Origin: Motiliproteus sp047633175
Lineage (GTDB): Bacteria > Pseudomonadota > Gammaproteobacteria > Pseudomonadales > Balneatricaceae
Direction: 5' to 3'
Assembly: GCA_047633175.1 (NCBI GenBank)
Contig: JBLIEQ010000002.1
Location: 1-64,000, forward strand
DNA length: 64,000 nt
Shown here: one piece after another, positions 1-9,145 of the stretch
Layout: the number at the start of each line of letters is the position of its first letter
How positions within the stretch are numbered: position 1 is the first letter of the stretch
Notes under the pieces: model-generated
What the model was told of the DNA's origin: nothing
Databases searched by the model: none
Seen by the model: only the letters and a program-made list of their open reading frames with translations
Made by a program: the position numbers and the translations under genes

Positions 1-349
1 GCGCAGCATCGGCGTGAACCACCCCCAGCTGTAACCATAATACTTTCGCACCGATACGGATGGCCGCGTCTGCAATCTCCGGCACCGCCTCGGAACGCCG
101 AAAAACCTCCACCATCCCTATTTTTATCGTCTCCGGAATATCCTCGAGACGACTGTAAACCCGCTCACCGAGCAGCTCTTCGATCTGGCAGGCGGGATTG
201 ACGGGGATCACCCGATAGCCCCTGGCCTGCAGATAAGCCATCACCCGGTGACTGGCCCTATCCGGTTTCGGGCTGACGCCCACCAGCGCGATTGTCTTAA
301 TCGATGTCAGAATCTGTTTCAGATAATAATCATCGTAGTGCTGGTGCAT
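1..349 (-). CDS. CoA-binding domain protein (YccU-like), 3' end cut by window
   Basis: The reading frame starts at the ATG whose complement is at 347-349 and runs off the left edge, giving 116 codons. The N-terminal half shows a Rossmann start (IALVGVSPKPDRASHRVM) followed by GYRVIPVNP and a VEVFRRSE segment, the pattern of the small YccU/CoA-binding family (usually about 135-140 residues). Proteins of this family are cytosolic and bind CoA or a related nucleotide; the physiological role is not settled. It is transcribed in the same direction as the MoeB-like gene, prmC, prfA and hemA upstream, with a 37-bp gap to the MoeB-like stop, so it may be the last gene of that run. The assignment is by recalled family pattern only. 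Confidence 0.8.
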   Translation of the reverse strand, partial: MHQHYDDYYLKQILTSIKTIALVGVSPKPDRASHRVMAYLQARGYRVIPVNPACQIEELLGERVYSRLEDIPETIKIGMVEVFRRSEAVPEIADAAIRIGAKVLWLQLGVVHADAA

Positions 350-386
350 AGCGTACTCCCTGTCTTGGCGCTGTCAAAGGACCCGT

Positions 387-1154
387 TTAGCCGTCTGCCC
401 GGCACCCACATTCGGGACACTCGGGATCTCTGGCCAGGTTCAGGCTGCGCCACTCCAGATGCCGGGCATCGAGCAGCAATAACCGCCCTACCAGCGAGGT
501 ACCGAAGCCTGTCAGCACTTTCAGCGTTTCCAGCGCCTGGGTGGAGCCGATCATCCCCACCAGTGGCGCGATCACGCCACTGTTCGCACAGGTCAGGGCC
601 GCATCATCTCCGCCATCAGGGAACAGGCAGCGATAACAGGGACTGCTCGGATTACGGCTGTCGAACACACTCACCTGGCCTTCGAGCCGGATCGCGGCGC
701 CCGAGACCAGGGGCGTACGCTCTCGCACGCAGGCGCTGTTGATCGCAAAGCGGCTGGCGAAGTTATCGCTACAGTCGACCACCACATCGGCCTGTCTCAC
801 CTGTTCTAACAGCGCCTCACCTTCGAGACGCTGATTGAGCGTCATCACCCCGATACCGGGATTGAGCGCCAGGATCTGATCGCGCGCCGACTCGACCTTG
901 GGGCGACCGATATCGGCATGCCGGTGGACAACCTGGCGTTGCAGATTGCTCAGATCGACTGAATCGAAGTCACTCAATACCAGCTGACCCACCCCGGCTG
1001 CCGCCAGATAGAGCGCCACCGGCGAGCCGAGTCCGCCCAGGCCGATCACCAGGACCCTCGCCGCCAGAAGTGCATCCTGGCCGCCGATATCCACCTCCGG
1101 CAGCATAATCTGGCGGCTGTACCGTAATAGCTGCTGGTCATCCATCATAGTCAT
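387..1154 (-). CDS. moeB: MoeB/ThiF/HesA-family sulfur-carrier adenylyltransferase
   Basis: 255 residues, the normal length for MoeB. It has an N-terminal MDDQQLLRYSRQIMLPE signature, the nucleotide-binding GLGGLG at residues 38-43, and the two zinc-binding pairs CYRC (173, 176) and CPEC (246, 249). A further cysteine is at 189 in a TCANSG context. The family adenylates the C-terminal glycine of a ubiquitin-like sulfur carrier (MoaD for molybdopterin, ThiS for thiazole). MoeB and ThiF cannot be separated from sequence alone. The position next to prmC-prfA-hemA is common for moeB in gammaproteobacteria. A molybdenum enzyme, the NasA nitrate reductase, is encoded at 24.5-27.3 kb, so cofactor synthesis is required. 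The start MTMMDD has a second in-frame ATG two codons on. Confidence 0.85.
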   Translation of the reverse strand: MTMMDDQQLLRYSRQIMLPEVDIGGQDALLAARVLVIGLGGLGSPVALYLAAAGVGQLVLSDFDSVDLSNLQRQVVHRHADIGRPKVESARDQILALNPGIGVMTLNQRLEGEALLEQVRQADVVVDCSDNFASRFAINSACVRERTPLVSGAAIRLEGQVSVFDSRNPSSPCYRCLFPDGGDDAALTCANSGVIAPLVGMIGSTQALETLKVLTGFGTSLVGRLLLLDARHLEWRSLNLARDPECPECGCRADG

Positions 1155-1170
1155 TCTCCAGGGTCCTTCA

Positions 1171-2019
1171 TTAGGGACATAGCGCCTCTCCTAAACGAGC
1201 GACCGTCACCCGGTCCTGCTGAGCCAGGTCTCTATGGGTGTGAACCGCCGCGTAACCCGCCGCCCTCAGCAGCTGGCGCACCGCCTCGCCCTGGTCATAG
1301 CCATGCTCCAGCAGCAACCAGCCCGCAGGCTTGAGGCGCGAACGGGCCTGCTCGACGATTAGGCGGATATCGGCCAGACCCCGCTCTTCGGCCACCAAGG
1401 CAGAACGCGGCTCGAAGCGCACATCACCCAGCTCGAGATGCGGATCCTTAGGATCTATATAGGGGGGATTGCTGAGAATCAGATCGAAGTGTCCCGTCAA
1501 CGGCTGGCACCAGCTGCCGGTCAGAACCTCGACATTCGTCAGTTCAAGCCGGGCCCTGTTGCGCTCGGCAAGTCGCGCGGCCGCCGCCGAGTACTCGACC
1601 GCGCTGACCTCCCAACCCGGTCGCTCGCTCGCCAAAGACAGAGCGACAGCACCGGTTCCCGTGCCTAGGTCTGCGACCCGTCGCGGCCCCTCGGCCAGCA
1701 GATCCAGGGCCAGCTCGACCAGCAGTTCGGTTTCAGGCCGAGGGATTAGGGTTGAAGCATTGACCTCCAGGGTCAGGGTCCAAAAATCCCGAAACCCGAG
1801 AAGATAGGCGATCGGTTCACCGTTCTTACGCCGCTGCAGCAATGCTTCAAACAGCTGCTGCTGAGGCGCCGTCAGCAGCCGTTCGGGCCAGGTATAGAGG
1901 TAGCTGCGAGGTTTGTCGAGCACTCTCTCCAGCAGCAACTGGAGGTCCAGGATCGCGGTCTCGGACAGCTCTCGTAACTCGCTCGCACGCGCCAAAACCT
2001 GATCGATCCGCTGGCTCAT
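1171..2019 (-). CDS. prmC: Peptide chain release factor N5-glutamine methyltransferase
   Basis: This class I SAM-dependent methyltransferase modifies the glutamine of the GGQ motif in release factors. I choose the internal ATG at 2019 (MSQRIDQVLA), giving 282 residues close to the usual 277-280. A longer frame begins at 2067 inside prfA, but its extra 16 residues do not look like the family. The SAM-binding DLGTGTGAV lies at 117-125 and the substrate-glutamine NPPY motif at 184-187. An N-terminal helical substrate-recognition region precedes them. The start lies 7 bp after the prfA stop, so substrate and modifying enzyme are co-transcribed, the standard prfA-prmC pairing. Confidence 0.93.
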   Translation of the reverse strand: MSQRIDQVLARASELRELSETAILDLQLLLERVLDKPRSYLYTWPERLLTAPQQQLFEALLQRRKNGEPIAYLLGFRDFWTLTLEVNASTLIPRPETELLVELALDLLAEGPRRVADLGTGTGAVALSLASERPGWEVSAVEYSAAAARLAERNRARLELTNVEVLTGSWCQPLTGHFDLILSNPPYIDPKDPHLELGDVRFEPRSALVAEERGLADIRLIVEQARSRLKPAGWLLLEHGYDQGEAVRQLLRAAGYAAVHTHRDLAQQDRVTVARLGEALCP

Positions 2020-2026
2020 AATCGGC

Positions 2027-3103
2027 TTACTCGCCCATCGCGGCCAGCAGCTCGGCCTGGTGCTCATGGATCAACGGTTCGATCACCGCATCGACATCAC
2101 CATCCATCACCTCGAGCAGCTTATACAGGGTCAGGTTGATGCGATGATCGGTCACCCGTCCCTGGGGATAGTTGTAGGTGCGGATCCGCTCGGAGCGATC
2201 GCCGCTGCCGATCAGACTCTTGCGGGTATCGGCTCTGGCGGCGGCTTCACGGTCCTGGATACCGGCCAGCATGCGCGAGTTGAGCAGCGACATCGCCTTG
2301 GCGCGGTTCTTGTGCTGCGAACGCTCCTCCTGACACTCGACCACGATTCCGGTAGGAATATGGGTCAGGCGGATCGCAGAATCGGTTTTGTTGACGTGCT
2401 GTCCACCGGCGCCCGAGGCCCGAAAGGTATCGACGCGCAGGTCGGCTTTCTTAATCTCGATCGCATCGGTGGTCTCGGCTTCAGGCATCACGGCCACCGT
2501 GCAGGCAGAGGTATGGATCCGCCCCTGCGACTCTGTCGCGGGCACCCGCTGAACCCGATGGGCACCGGATTCAAATTTAAGTTTTGAGTAGACATCCTTA
2601 CCCACCACCCGGGTAATAATTTCTTTATAACCTCCGTGATCTCCGCCATTCTCGCTGATGACTTCGATCTTCCAGCCCTGGCGTTCGGCGTAACGGGCGT
2701 ACATTCGAAACAGGTCTCCGGCAAAAATAGCGGCCTCATCACCGCCGGTACCGGCCCGCACCTCGAGAAAGGTGTTGCTGCCATCATTGGGGTCTCTGGG
2801 TAACAACAGCCGCTGAAGCTCAGCCTCGAGCAGCTCCCGGTGCTGCTGACCGGCCTGGATCTCCTCCTCCGCCATCTCCTTCATCTCAGGATCGTCGAGC
2901 ATCGAACGGGCATCGCTCAGCTCATCCTCGACCTGCAGATAACGGCAGTAGCTCTCGACCACCGGCTCCAGTTCGGCGTACTCCCTGGAGAACTCCCGAA
3001 AACGGTCCTGGTCGTTAATCACCTCGGCATCACTGAGTAACGCCGCCAGCTCTTCGTAGCGATCTTTAAGGATATCGAGCTTATTCTGGATGGACGCTTT
3101 CAT
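2027..3103 (-). CDS. prfA: Peptide chain release factor 1
   Basis: RF1 recognises UAA/UAG and triggers peptide release on the ribosome. I use the start at 3103 (MKASIQNKLD), which gives 358 residues, matching the family length of about 360. A longer frame to 3139 adds 12 residues not typical of RF1. The codon-recognition tripeptide PAT is at 188-190, and the catalytic GGQ at 233-235 in the context GAGGQHVNKT. It lies between hemA (51 bp upstream) and prmC (7 bp downstream), the classic hemA-prfA-prmC operon. Confidence 0.96.
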   Translation of the reverse strand: MKASIQNKLDILKDRYEELAALLSDAEVINDQDRFREFSREYAELEPVVESYCRYLQVEDELSDARSMLDDPEMKEMAEEEIQAGQQHRELLEAELQRLLLPRDPNDGSNTFLEVRAGTGGDEAAIFAGDLFRMYARYAERQGWKIEVISENGGDHGGYKEIITRVVGKDVYSKLKFESGAHRVQRVPATESQGRIHTSACTVAVMPEAETTDAIEIKKADLRVDTFRASGAGGQHVNKTDSAIRLTHIPTGIVVECQEERSQHKNRAKAMSLLNSRMLAGIQDREAAARADTRKSLIGSGDRSERIRTYNYPQGRVTDHRINLTLYKLLEVMDGDVDAVIEPLIHEHQAELLAAMGE

Positions 3104-3154
3104 GGCAACCTTCGCGGTTCTCCGGGCGAAAAGTCGCACCCGGCAGGAGAGTAA

Positions 3155-4417
3155 TCAGTTGTTGGCGAGCGACAACTCGAATAATTCATGTGTCAATTCA
3201 AGCAGTTCTGTACGGCCCTCAGCGGCGGCCTGCTTCATCTGCACGCTGGGAGAGTGGATCAGTTTATTCGTCAACCCGCGTGCCAGCTGCTGCAGTACCT
3301 GCTCCGGGTCCTGACCCTTAGCCAGCTGTTTAAGCGCCCTGCTCAGCTCCTTATCGCGGATCGATTCCGCCTTGCCACGCAGCAAGAGCAGGGTCTCGGT
3401 GGCGTCCAGGGCACGCAGCTGCAGCATAAAGGCCTCCACCGCCTGCGTAATCAGCAGTTCGGCTTCGTTTGCGGCGACCTCTCGCGACTTGACGTTTTCC
3501 TCGATCACCCCGCGCAGATCATCGACCGTGTAAAGGTAAACATCTGAGAGCTCGCCCACCTCCGGCTCGATATCCCGGGGTACGGCGATATCCACCATAA
3601 ATATCGGTTTATGCTTGCGCGCTTTCAAGGCACGCTCTACGGCGCCCTTACCGAGAATGGGCAACGCGCTAGCAGTAGAGGAGATCAGGATGTCGGCCTT
3701 GACCAGCTCATCAGGAATATCCGCCAGCAGCACCGCACGGGCACCAAACTGCTCGGCCAGGCCCTGCGCCCGCTCCAGGGTACGATTGGCCACGACGATC
3801 TGCCTGATGCCGGCCCGGACCAAATGCTGCGCCACCAGATCTATCGTTTCACCCGCGCCGATCAGCAGTGCACTGCTCTGGCTCAGATCGGTAAATATAT
3901 GTTGCGACAGGCTCACGGCAGCATAGGCGATAGAGACCGGATTCTCGCCGATCGCCGTTTGGGTGCGCACTTTTTTGGCGATCGAAAACGCCTGTTGAAA
4001 CAACCGCCCAAGCTCGGAATGCACCGAGCTGGCCGCATGCGCCACCGCATAACAGGACTTTAGCTGGCCCAGAATCTGCGGCTCACCCAGCACTAAAGAA
4101 TCCAGTCCGCAGGCGACCCGCATCATATGCCGGACCGCATCCTCACCCCAATAGCTGTAACTGCAGGGATCGAGCTCGGCAAACGCCAGGCCGTGATACC
4201 GGCCCAACCACTCCAACAGCGCCCGACTGCCCTCTAAAGAGGCAGAGCAATAGAGTTCGGTGCGATTACAGGTGGAAAGTATCGCGATCTCCTGCAGCCC
4301 GGCCTGCTGACACGCCTCTGCCAGCGCATGTTCCATCTGCTCAGGCGCAAAGGCCACTTTTTCGCGGACAGAAACCGGGGCGGTCTTATGATTAATGCCT
4401 AACGCCAATAAAGCCAT
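3155..4417 (-). CDS. hemA: Glutamyl-tRNA reductase
   Basis: First committed step of C5-pathway tetrapyrrole synthesis: NADPH-dependent reduction of glutamyl-tRNA to glutamate-1-semialdehyde. The start at 4417 (MALLALGINHKTAPVSVREK) gives 420 residues, the family norm. An upstream in-frame ATG at 4459 adds 14 unrelated residues. The nucleophilic cysteine is C50 in STCNRTELYC. The NADPH domain (LLIGAGETIDLVAQHLV) and C-terminal dimerisation helix follow. It is divergent from the TPR lipoprotein gene, and leads the hemA-prfA-prmC transcript. The product feeds siroheme for NirB as well as haem. Confidence 0.96.
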   Translation of the reverse strand: MALLALGINHKTAPVSVREKVAFAPEQMEHALAEACQQAGLQEIAILSTCNRTELYCSASLEGSRALLEWLGRYHGLAFAELDPCSYSYWGEDAVRHMMRVACGLDSLVLGEPQILGQLKSCYAVAHAASSVHSELGRLFQQAFSIAKKVRTQTAIGENPVSIAYAAVSLSQHIFTDLSQSSALLIGAGETIDLVAQHLVRAGIRQIVVANRTLERAQGLAEQFGARAVLLADIPDELVKADILISSTASALPILGKGAVERALKARKHKPIFMVDIAVPRDIEPEVGELSDVYLYTVDDLRGVIEENVKSREVAANEAELLITQAVEAFMLQLRALDATETLLLLRGKAESIRDKELSRALKQLAKGQDPEQVLQQLARGLTNKLIHSPSVQMKQAAAEGRTELLELTHELFELSLANN

Positions 4418-4781
4418 CGAACGAGGTGAACTCCAACCGCAAAAATTCAAGCGCCCCATAATACACGCTCAAGCGCTATTGATTAAGCCATCATCCGGTA
4501 ATAGCGCCGAAATCAATTCTGAAATCCCAGACGCTCTTCTGACAATCCCGCTGCCTATGCCGCTGGCGGGCTATGCAGGCCCTGCCGGTGACTTTTACAA
4601 TAGGATTCAGGTCGATGCAGTAATTCCGCGTTTTTCGTTGTCTATCTAGGTGGCCATGCTATACATATCCTGCCGGCGCCTGACAACAGCCGCCAAGCCA
4701 CTTATAGTTAAGCCCTTAACAGACAGCAGAACTCGCCATCGGCGTCGTCGAACCAGCCAAACGAGAAGGTCACCTGTGTTT
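4418..4781. promoter_or_regulatory. Divergent intergenic region between hemA and TPR lipoprotein gene
   Basis: 364 bp separate the hemA start from the TPR lipoprotein start. It must hold both promoters. I see no convincing -35/-10 pair, no repeat family member and no riboswitch-like structure. Open frames across it (for example 4395-4649 plus) look non-coding and lack a ribosome site. Confidence 0.4.
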
Positions 4782-6506
4782 ATGCTTTTATTTCACTGCC
4801 ACCCACGTCGTTCTCTATCGACCCTGGGTTTAATAGCCCTGCTGAGCGCCTGTACGCCGCTGGCAACATCTCCCGTTGCCACTCAAGATATCCAGCACGC
4901 GCAGAGCAAGGCCCCTCAGGGCAGCTTTGAGGCCTCGACTCTGTACGCACTGCTGGTCGCAGAACTTGCCGCCCAACGCAACCTGCCGCAGGTCACCCTG
5001 CATAACTACCTGCGCGAGGCGGAGCGTACCGGCGATCTCAACATTACCCGCCATGCAGCCCGGCTTGCCGAACATTACCGCGACCAGGGCAGCCACCTCA
5101 AAGCCGCACTGCTGTGGGCCAAACTCGAACCCGACAACCCAGAACCCACCAGCATTGCCGCCGTGGCACTGGTGCGCCTCGGGGACCCTGAGCGCGCCCT
5201 GCCGCTGCTCGACGTCTCGCTGACCCACAACAGCCTGGCGATGGCGGACGCACTCTCGGCCCGCGCCCAACAGATGAGACCCGCCGAGCGCGATGCCTAC
5301 CTGGATCTTATCGACCAGCGGCTCGCGCAGGATCCCGAGCAACCCCAACTGCTCTATGCCAAAGCCAGCCTGCTGCGCTTTGACAGCGATCTTAATCCGG
5401 CCTTAACACTGACCCAGCAAGCACTGGATCTGGCCCCTGAATTTGACCGGGCCATCCTGCTCGAGGCGGAACTGCAGGCCCGCAACGGCCATTTGGATAC
5501 CGCATTAGGTCATCTCAGAGAACAGCTTAATCAGCGCGATCACAAGCAGATGCGCACCCTCTATGTCCGCCTGCTGCTGCAGAAGGGCCAGATTGAAGCC
5601 GCCAAACAGCAGGCCGACCTGCTTAACAACCAGTATCCAGACGACCACAACCTGCAGTTCTATCTCGGCGTGCTGATGTTCGAGCATCAGCAGCTCGAGC
5701 TGAGCAAGGCCTATTTCAACCAGCTGGTCCTGCAACTCGGCACCAACTCCACCCTGCACTACTATCTGGGCCGCATTGCCCAGCTCGAACTTCAGCGCGA
5801 AGCCGCGCTGGAGCATTTCCTGCAGATCGATGATTCGCCTTACCTGATCGCAGGACTCTCCGAACTTGGCAATCTGCTGAACCAACCCGCGGATGAGGCA
5901 CAGCTGCGGCAGATCTACCAACAAAACCGCAGCGAACACCCTGACCAGAGCGCCCTCCTCTTCACCCTCGAGGCCCGCTGGCTGACCGAGCAGGACCGCC
6001 GCCAACAGGCGCTGCTTGTCTACAACGATGCCCTGACAGCACTTCCCGAAAATCCCCAGCTGCTCTATAACCGAGCCATGCTCAGCGAACAGCTCGATGA
6101 TCTCGAACAGATGGAGCAGGACCTGACTCAACTCCTCAGCCTGGAACCCGATAATGCAACCGCACTCAACGCCCTGGGCTACAGCCTGACCGACCGCACC
6201 GACCGTCACCAGGAGGCCCTGATCCTGATTCGTAAGGCGTTGAAACTCAAACCCGAAGATCCTGCCATCCTCGATAGCCTGGGCTGGGTGCACTACAACC
6301 TGGGTGACTACCGGCTGGCATTGCAATACCTGCTGCGCGCCTATGATACCTACCCGGATCCGGAGATCGCCACGCATCTGGGCCAGGTTTACCGAAAGCT
6401 GGGGCAGCCGGACAATGCCAACAGAATCTGGACCGAGGCATTACAGCGCGATCCGGGGAACAGCCAAATTCTCGAGGCGATGCGTCAGGCCGGGCAGGCG
6501 CAGTGA
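4782..6506 (+). CDS. TPR-repeat lipoprotein
   Basis: About 574 residues from the ATG at 4782. A GTG two codons earlier (4776) has a better-placed GAGAAGG ribosome site (4763-4769) and may be the real start. The N-terminus is a lipoprotein signal (LGLIALLSAC, lipid cysteine just before TPLATSP), so it should be membrane anchored. The rest is helical with many tetratricopeptide-like units, clearest at the end (ALNALGYSLTDRTDRHQEAL, then ILDSLGWVHYNLGDYRLAL). TPR proteins of this kind commonly sit beside lolB in gammaproteobacteria and probably act in envelope assembly, but the function is unknown. Its TGA overlaps the GTG of lolB (GTGA), implying translational coupling. Confidence 0.85.
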   Translation: MLLFHCHPRRSLSTLGLIALLSACTPLATSPVATQDIQHAQSKAPQGSFEASTLYALLVAELAAQRNLPQVTLHNYLREAERTGDLNITRHAARLAEHYRDQGSHLKAALLWAKLEPDNPEPTSIAAVALVRLGDPERALPLLDVSLTHNSLAMADALSARAQQMRPAERDAYLDLIDQRLAQDPEQPQLLYAKASLLRFDSDLNPALTLTQQALDLAPEFDRAILLEAELQARNGHLDTALGHLREQLNQRDHKQMRTLYVRLLLQKGQIEAAKQQADLLNNQYPDDHNLQFYLGVLMFEHQQLELSKAYFNQLVLQLGTNSTLHYYLGRIAQLELQREAALEHFLQIDDSPYLIAGLSELGNLLNQPADEAQLRQIYQQNRSEHPDQSALLFTLEARWLTEQDRRQQALLVYNDALTALPENPQLLYNRAMLSEQLDDLEQMEQDLTQLLSLEPDNATALNALGYSLTDRTDRHQEALILIRKALKLKPEDPAILDSLGWVHYNLGDYRLALQYLLRAYDTYPDPEIATHLGQVYRKLGQPDNANRIWTEALQRDPGNSQILEAMRQAGQAQ

Positions 6507-7183
6507 GCCTGCGCTCGGCAGCTCTTTCCTCAGAAGACCTTTCTTCAAAAGGGAGGGGCCTGATAGCCGCACTGCTCTGCCTGTCGCTGTTCGGCTGCAG
6601 CAGCCGCCCGCAACTCCCTCAGCCCGAACAGAGCTGGGAACAGCATCAGCGACAGCTACTCCCTCTGACCCAGTGGCAGGTTCTGGGCAAGATCCGCATT
6701 CAAAGCGCCGATGATGACAGCTCGGCGAACCTCAACTGGTGGCAACGCCAGGATCACTACCGCATTTATATTGCAGGCCCCCTGGGTCAGGGCGCAGTCA
6801 ATATCGAAGGCTCAGAGAGTGACGGCATCACCCTGGATATCAGCGGTGAAGGGCGCTACCAGGCAGATTCGCCGGAGCGGCTGCTCTACCAACAGCTAGG
6901 ATGGGAGGTGCCGATCAGCCAGATGCCCTACTGGATCAAGGGCCTGCCCGCACCTCAGGGGGACTATTCAACGCGATTAGACACTCTTAACAGGGCGCAA
7001 CAGCTGCAACAAAGCGGCTGGACTATCGATTATCTCGATTACCACAACGATTTGCGGCCCCAGCTACCCCGCAAAATCAGACTCCAGCGGGGCGACTCGC
7101 TCCGCCTCACCCTGATCTTAAAGCAGTGGCAGACCGACCTACCGACAAGCACACCTGAAAAACCGCTCTCAACGACCAAATAA
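6503..7183 (+). CDS. lolB: Outer-membrane lipoprotein receptor LolB
   Basis: 226 residues from a GTG start that overlaps the upstream stop by 4 bp. Signal peptide with lipobox SLFGC; the lipid-modified cysteine is C32. The body matches the LolB pattern: WQVLGKIRIQ near 58-67, then NLNWWQRQDHYRIYIAGPLGQ, and the late YWIKGLPAP loop. LolB accepts lipoproteins from periplasmic LolA and inserts them into the outer membrane. In most gammaproteobacteria ispE follows lolB; here tRNA-Gln comes 92 bp later and no ispE is present. The N-terminal region before the hydrophobic stretch is about 18 residues, slightly long. Confidence 0.92.
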   Translation: MSLRSAALSSEDLSSKGRGLIAALLCLSLFGCSSRPQLPQPEQSWEQHQRQLLPLTQWQVLGKIRIQSADDDSSANLNWWQRQDHYRIYIAGPLGQGAVNIEGSESDGITLDISGEGRYQADSPERLLYQQLGWEVPISQMPYWIKGLPAPQGDYSTRLDTLNRAQQLQQSGWTIDYLDYHNDLRPQLPRKIRLQRGDSLRLTLILKQWQTDLPTSTPEKPLSTTK

Positions 7184-7196
7184 CGGCGCCAGTCAA

Positions 7197-7225
7197 TTGA
7201 CAATAAGACCTGCGTCAAGGAAAAT
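7197..7225 (+). promoter_or_regulatory. Probable promoter for tRNA-Gln-prs
   Basis: TTGACA at 7197-7202, a 17-bp spacer, then GAAAAT (4 of 6 to the consensus -10) at 7220-7225. A GC-rich segment (ACGCCC) follows, resembling the discriminator of stable-RNA promoters. It lies 50 bp before the mature tRNA-Gln 5' end. Confidence 0.55.
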
Positions 7226-7275
7226 ACGCCCTCCTTGAAAACCGGACCGATTTTATATACCGATCCGATTTTTGT

Positions 7276-7350
7276 TGGGGTGTAGCCAAGCGGTAAGGCA
7301 GCGGGTTTTGATCCCGTCACGCGCAGGTTCGAATCCTGCCACCCCAGCCA
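7276..7350 (+). tRNA. tRNA-Gln (anticodon TTG), copy 1
   Basis: 75 nt including encoded CCA. The acceptor stem TGGGGTG (7276-7282) pairs with CACCCCA. The anticodon loop reads TTTTGAT with anticodon TTG, and the T arm contains GGTTCGAATCC. It is located directly upstream of prs, the usual position in this gene neighbourhood. It is identical to the second copy at 11313-11387. Confidence 0.97.
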
Positions 7351-7402
7351 TCTTTCCAACATGGAACTCCACAGCATTCACTCCCTGCCTAAAGGTACCC
7401 TC

Positions 7403-8347
7403 TTGTCAAAACTCATGGTTTTCACCGGCAACGCCAATCCCCAGCTGGCTAAAATGGTCGCCAAGAAGCTTTGCATCACCTTAGGAAACGTTACCGCCGG
7501 TCAATTCAGCGATGGCGAAATCGCTGTAGAGCTCAATGAAAACGTGCGTGGCAAGGATGTCTTTATCATCCAGTCCACCTGCGCACCGACCAACGATAAC
7601 CTGATGGAGCTAATCCTGATGGCCGACGCCCTGCGCCGCGCCTCAGCGACCCGCATCACCGCGGTAGTACCCTATTTTGGCTACGCCCGTCAGGATCGTC
7701 GCCCGCGCTCGGCACGCGTCCCCATCAGCGCCAAGGTTATCGCCAGCATGATGGCCAACGCCGGCATCGACCGCGTACTGACCGTCGACCTGCACGCCGA
7801 CCAGATCCAGGGCTTCTTCGATATCCCTGTTGATAACGTCTACGGCTCACCGGTACTGCTGGAAGATATCCTGTCGCAAAAATATGACAACCCGATCGTC
7901 GTATCTCCCGACGTCGGCGGTGTGGTGCGCGCCCGCGCCGTAGCCAAGGTCCTGGGTACTGACCTGGCGATCATCGACAAGCGTCGCGAAAAAGCCAATG
8001 AATCCCAAGTCATGCATATTATCGGCGATGTTACCGACCGTACCTGCGTGATCGTTGATGATATGTGCGATACGGCCGGCACACTGTGTAAAGCCGCCGA
8101 CGCCCTTAAGGCTCAGGGCGCCTACCGGGTCGTGGCGTACGCCACCCACCCAGTGCTGTCCGGCAAGGCGATCAACAACATCATCAACTCCGAGCTCGAT
8201 GAACTGGTGGTGACCGATACCATACCGCTCAGTGCCGAGGCCAAAGCCTGCCCTATTATACGCCAACTCACCCTGTCCGATTTGCTGGCCGAATCGATCC
8301 GCAGGGTATGCAACGAAGAATCGATCAGCGCGATGTTCCTGCAGTAA
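7403..8347 (+). CDS. prs: Ribose-phosphate pyrophosphokinase
   Basis: Makes PRPP from ribose-5-phosphate and ATP, supplying nucleotide, histidine, tryptophan and NAD synthesis. I choose the TTG at 7403 (reads MSKLMVFTGNANPQL), with AAAGG at 7391-7395 seven bases upstream; this gives 314 residues. An ATG at 7415 is the alternative and 7361 is too long. The PRPP-binding loop VIVDDMCDTAGTL lies near 216-228, and the flexible-loop/ATP region contains YARQDRRPRSARVPISAK. The PRPP made here is also the presumed co-substrate class for the phosphoribosyltransferases in the Ter island. Confidence 0.96.
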   Translation: MSKLMVFTGNANPQLAKMVAKKLCITLGNVTAGQFSDGEIAVELNENVRGKDVFIIQSTCAPTNDNLMELILMADALRRASATRITAVVPYFGYARQDRRPRSARVPISAKVIASMMANAGIDRVLTVDLHADQIQGFFDIPVDNVYGSPVLLEDILSQKYDNPIVVSPDVGGVVRARAVAKVLGTDLAIIDKRREKANESQVMHIIGDVTDRTCVIVDDMCDTAGTLCKAADALKAQGAYRVVAYATHPVLSGKAINNIINSELDELVVTDTIPLSAEAKACPIIRQLTLSDLLAESIRRVCNEESISAMFLQ

Positions 8348-8486
8348 GGCCTGATTCTCAACGCAGAATCCAGCCTTAGCGCACGACAGATCGCCGAACG
8401 TAAACGCCTCCAGCCGGAGGCACTGAAACAGCATTGCAGCGCTCTGGTCGCAGGAGTCCTGCACGCTTATTTGAAAGGAAGACAGC

Positions 8487-9098
8487 ATGTCTGCATTTAC
8501 TATTATCTCTGAAACACGTACAGACCTGGGGAAAGGTGCGAGCCGCCGCCTACGTCGCCTGGCATTCCAGGTTCCTGCCGTAGTTTACGGTGGCGAAGAA
8601 AAGCCTCAGTCACTGAGCATCTTGCACAAGGAGCTTTACAAGGCGACCCTATCTGAGTCTTTCTTCTCCAGCATTATCGACCTGAGCGTCGATGGCAAGG
8701 TTCAGAAAGTCATCATCAAGGATATTCAACGCCATCCGTCTAAGCAGCAGATCCTGCATGTTGATTTCCTGCGCGCAACCGCCGGCGCTCAACTGTCTCT
8801 GACCGTGCCACTGCACTTTATCAACGAAGATCTGAACGAAGCGATCAAGCACGGCGGACGGGTTACCCACACCATGAGCCAAGCTGACATCACCTGCGAT
8901 GCCGCTCACCTGCCCGAGTTCCTGGTAATCGACATGCAGCACATCGCCGCGGGTCAAATCGTCCACCTGTCAGACATCGTTCTTCCAGAGGGCATTCAGA
9001 TCCCGGCTCTTGCTCAGGGCGAAGATCACAACCAGGCAGTAACAACGATTGTTGCCAAGAAAGTCGAGACTGACGAAGACGAAGCCGCAGCCGAGTAA
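8487..9098 (+). CDS. rplY: 50S ribosomal protein L25 (CTC form)
   Basis: 203 residues, the long CTC-type L25 with an N-terminal 5S rRNA-binding L25 domain (about 1-95) and a C-terminal TL5-like beta domain. It starts MSAFTIISETRTDLGKGASR and ends in an acidic tail (EDEAAAE). A GAAAGGAAG ribosome site lies 8-10 bp before the ATG. Order prs-rplY-pth is conserved in gammaproteobacteria. Binds 5S rRNA in the large subunit. Confidence 0.95.
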   Translation: MSAFTIISETRTDLGKGASRRLRRLAFQVPAVVYGGEEKPQSLSILHKELYKATLSESFFSSIIDLSVDGKVQKVIIKDIQRHPSKQQILHVDFLRATAGAQLSLTVPLHFINEDLNEAIKHGGRVTHTMSQADITCDAAHLPEFLVIDMQHIAAGQIVHLSDIVLPEGIQIPALAQGEDHNQAVTTIVAKKVETDEDEAAAE

Positions 9099-9145
9099 CT
9101 ACTCCGGCCCCTGCATTGTGACAAACTGTACGGTGACAACCTATA

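Noticed and set aside
4395..4649. 84-codon plus-strand ORF over the hemA start
   Set aside because: It antisense-overlaps the hemA start and occupies the divergent promoter region, with no ribosome site.
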